Part shown: positions 62,966 to 64,000 of the stretch, piece after piece
Numbering within the stretch: the first letter of the stretch is position 1
Layout: every line of letters begins with the position of its first letter
Assembly: GCF_041146795.1 (NCBI RefSeq)
Contig: NC_135175.1
Coordinates: forward strand, 31,552,536 to 31,616,535
Length of the DNA stretch: 64,000 nucleotides
Direction of reading: 5' to 3'
Source of the DNA: Maylandia zebra
Lineage: Eukaryota; Chordata; Actinopteri; Cichliformes; Cichlidae
Notes under the pieces: model-generated
Told to the model about the DNA's origin: nothing
The model's input: only the letters and a program-made list of their open reading frames with translations
Databases searched by the model: none
Position numbers and translations under genes: made by a program

Positions 62966-64000
62966 TTAAAAACTGGACAATCTGCTCAAATGTTGAAATC
63001 TTTCTACGTATACTTTAGGTTCAGCTCTCCATCCTGGCATTTGGTTAAGCATGATTCAAAAATTTTATTTTTAAATCGTTTTATTTTGTTTAACTGGTTT
63101 TAATTATTAGTTACTTTTTGTGAAAATTTGTTGCGACATTTAAAAATACATCATTTATTTTCAAAAAGGAAATTTAAAAAAGTATTTTTCAAACTTATTT
63201 GATTTAGAGGATCATATTTGACCAACGTAAATTTTTTCATTTCATATAAAATGACTGAAACAGTGAACTAAATATCTGAAATCTTTCCTTGCTTAAAAGT
63301 TATAATCCTACTTAAGTTATAGTGCAAACGCTTAAGCAACAAATATACTTAATGCTCATTAATTAATATTTCACTTTAATGTTGCAACTACGCACTCACT
63401 TCTGTCTTTAAACAAAATATTTTCCAGTTACAGAAATCATGAAATCCAAACTAAAGTGTTACTGTTGCTATATGCATTTACTATAAATAATCGATGATGG
63501 TGCTGACATGAAGGAAGAGAAAGTTACAGGTTGCATCCTTTGAGTTTGTCTCCGTGCCTTTGGGCGATTTTCAGAAGGACAGATGTTTCCGTTCTATTCT
63601 TGAATTAATTTTTTCAAACACAAACACTATTTTAAAGCTTCTAGAGAGTAAAATAATAATGATAATTATAATAACAGTAATAAAAACAAAAGCTCTCAGA
63701 TCCATCAAACCAAGCAGCAGAAAGAACAATAACAGAAGATAAAACTTTAACCTTGTAGACTTCATTATGTTCCAGCTGCTCTACAGACGCTGTGACCTCG
63801 AACTTAAGCAGGTCGTAAAGTATGTGCAGCTCAATAACTTCATAATTACACCCTGTGGTATTTAGGCAGCAGAACAACTAAGAATAACAACTACAAATAA
63901 TGTTTTTAGGTTTTGTTTGTACTGCAAGGTTCAGTACAGGAGAAACAAACCAAGAGCAAATATTATGTCTCATTTACACCCGAGCACGAAGAGCCTTCAG

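Overview
The window is nuclear DNA of a ray-finned (teleost) fish, probably a percomorph. The evidence is gene structure with introns and AG/GT splice sites, a C2H2 zinc-finger family whose N-terminus starts MSSTQK, and dense fish-type transposons: hAT, Tc1, PIF-Harbinger, piggyBac MITEs, Penelope-like, L1/Tx1 and L2 LINEs, and tRNA-type SINEs. The species cannot be fixed from sequence alone. Most of the window is transposon-derived. There are no rRNA genes, canonical tRNA genes, CRISPR arrays or bacterial features.

Layout. 1-8,160 is mobile DNA: a Penelope-like fragment, an internally deleted hAT with perfect 8-bp target-site duplications (TSDs), and a second hAT carrying a nested L1 composite. 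From about 8,400 to 23,860 lies zinc-finger gene copy A: exon 1 donor near 8,546, ATG exon 9,325-9,430, finger exons 20,525-21,121 and 21,447-22,025, then a small unidentified ORF. Its long second intron is packed with hAT, LINE, Tc1 and L1 debris. From 23,921 to 29,772 is the left arm of a large inverted repeat. It holds the last two exons of a phospholipase D1-like pseudogene and, in this arm only, a Penelope head-to-head insertion. 29,780-33,370 is LINE and Tc1 debris. From about 33,500 to 50,070 is copy B of the zinc-finger gene (ATG exon 41,046-41,151; finger exons 46,687-47,787 and 48,113-48,805), followed by the same small ORF and a third, broken copy of the last finger exon. 50,500-58,020 is L2, Tc1, Harbinger and hAT debris with a GC-rich L1. 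From 58,327 to about 63,980 is the right arm of the inverted repeat.

The two zinc-finger genes are tandem duplicates in the same orientation, and shared TE insertions show the duplication followed those insertions. Their first finger exons differ by 504 bp, exactly two 252-bp modules of three fingers (12 fingers in A, 18 in B). Differences between modules fall largely in the DNA-contact residues of the helices. Copy A also has an 8-bp deletion that removes the C-terminal tail. Copy B has a hAT terminus directly against its exon-1 donor. Together this looks like a young, diversifying KRAB-less zinc-finger cluster inside a transposon-rich, rearrangement-prone block.

The most striking large-scale structure is the inverted repeat: arms of about 5.7 kb around a spacer of about 28.5 kb. 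Because the arms carry different insertions, empty sites in one arm date and delimit insertions in the other. I found no clearly new enzymatic system. The least explained elements are the long and short GGCTGTATCCC elements, a small TIR element ending in a PHD-like exon, and the two-copy hydrophobic ORF.
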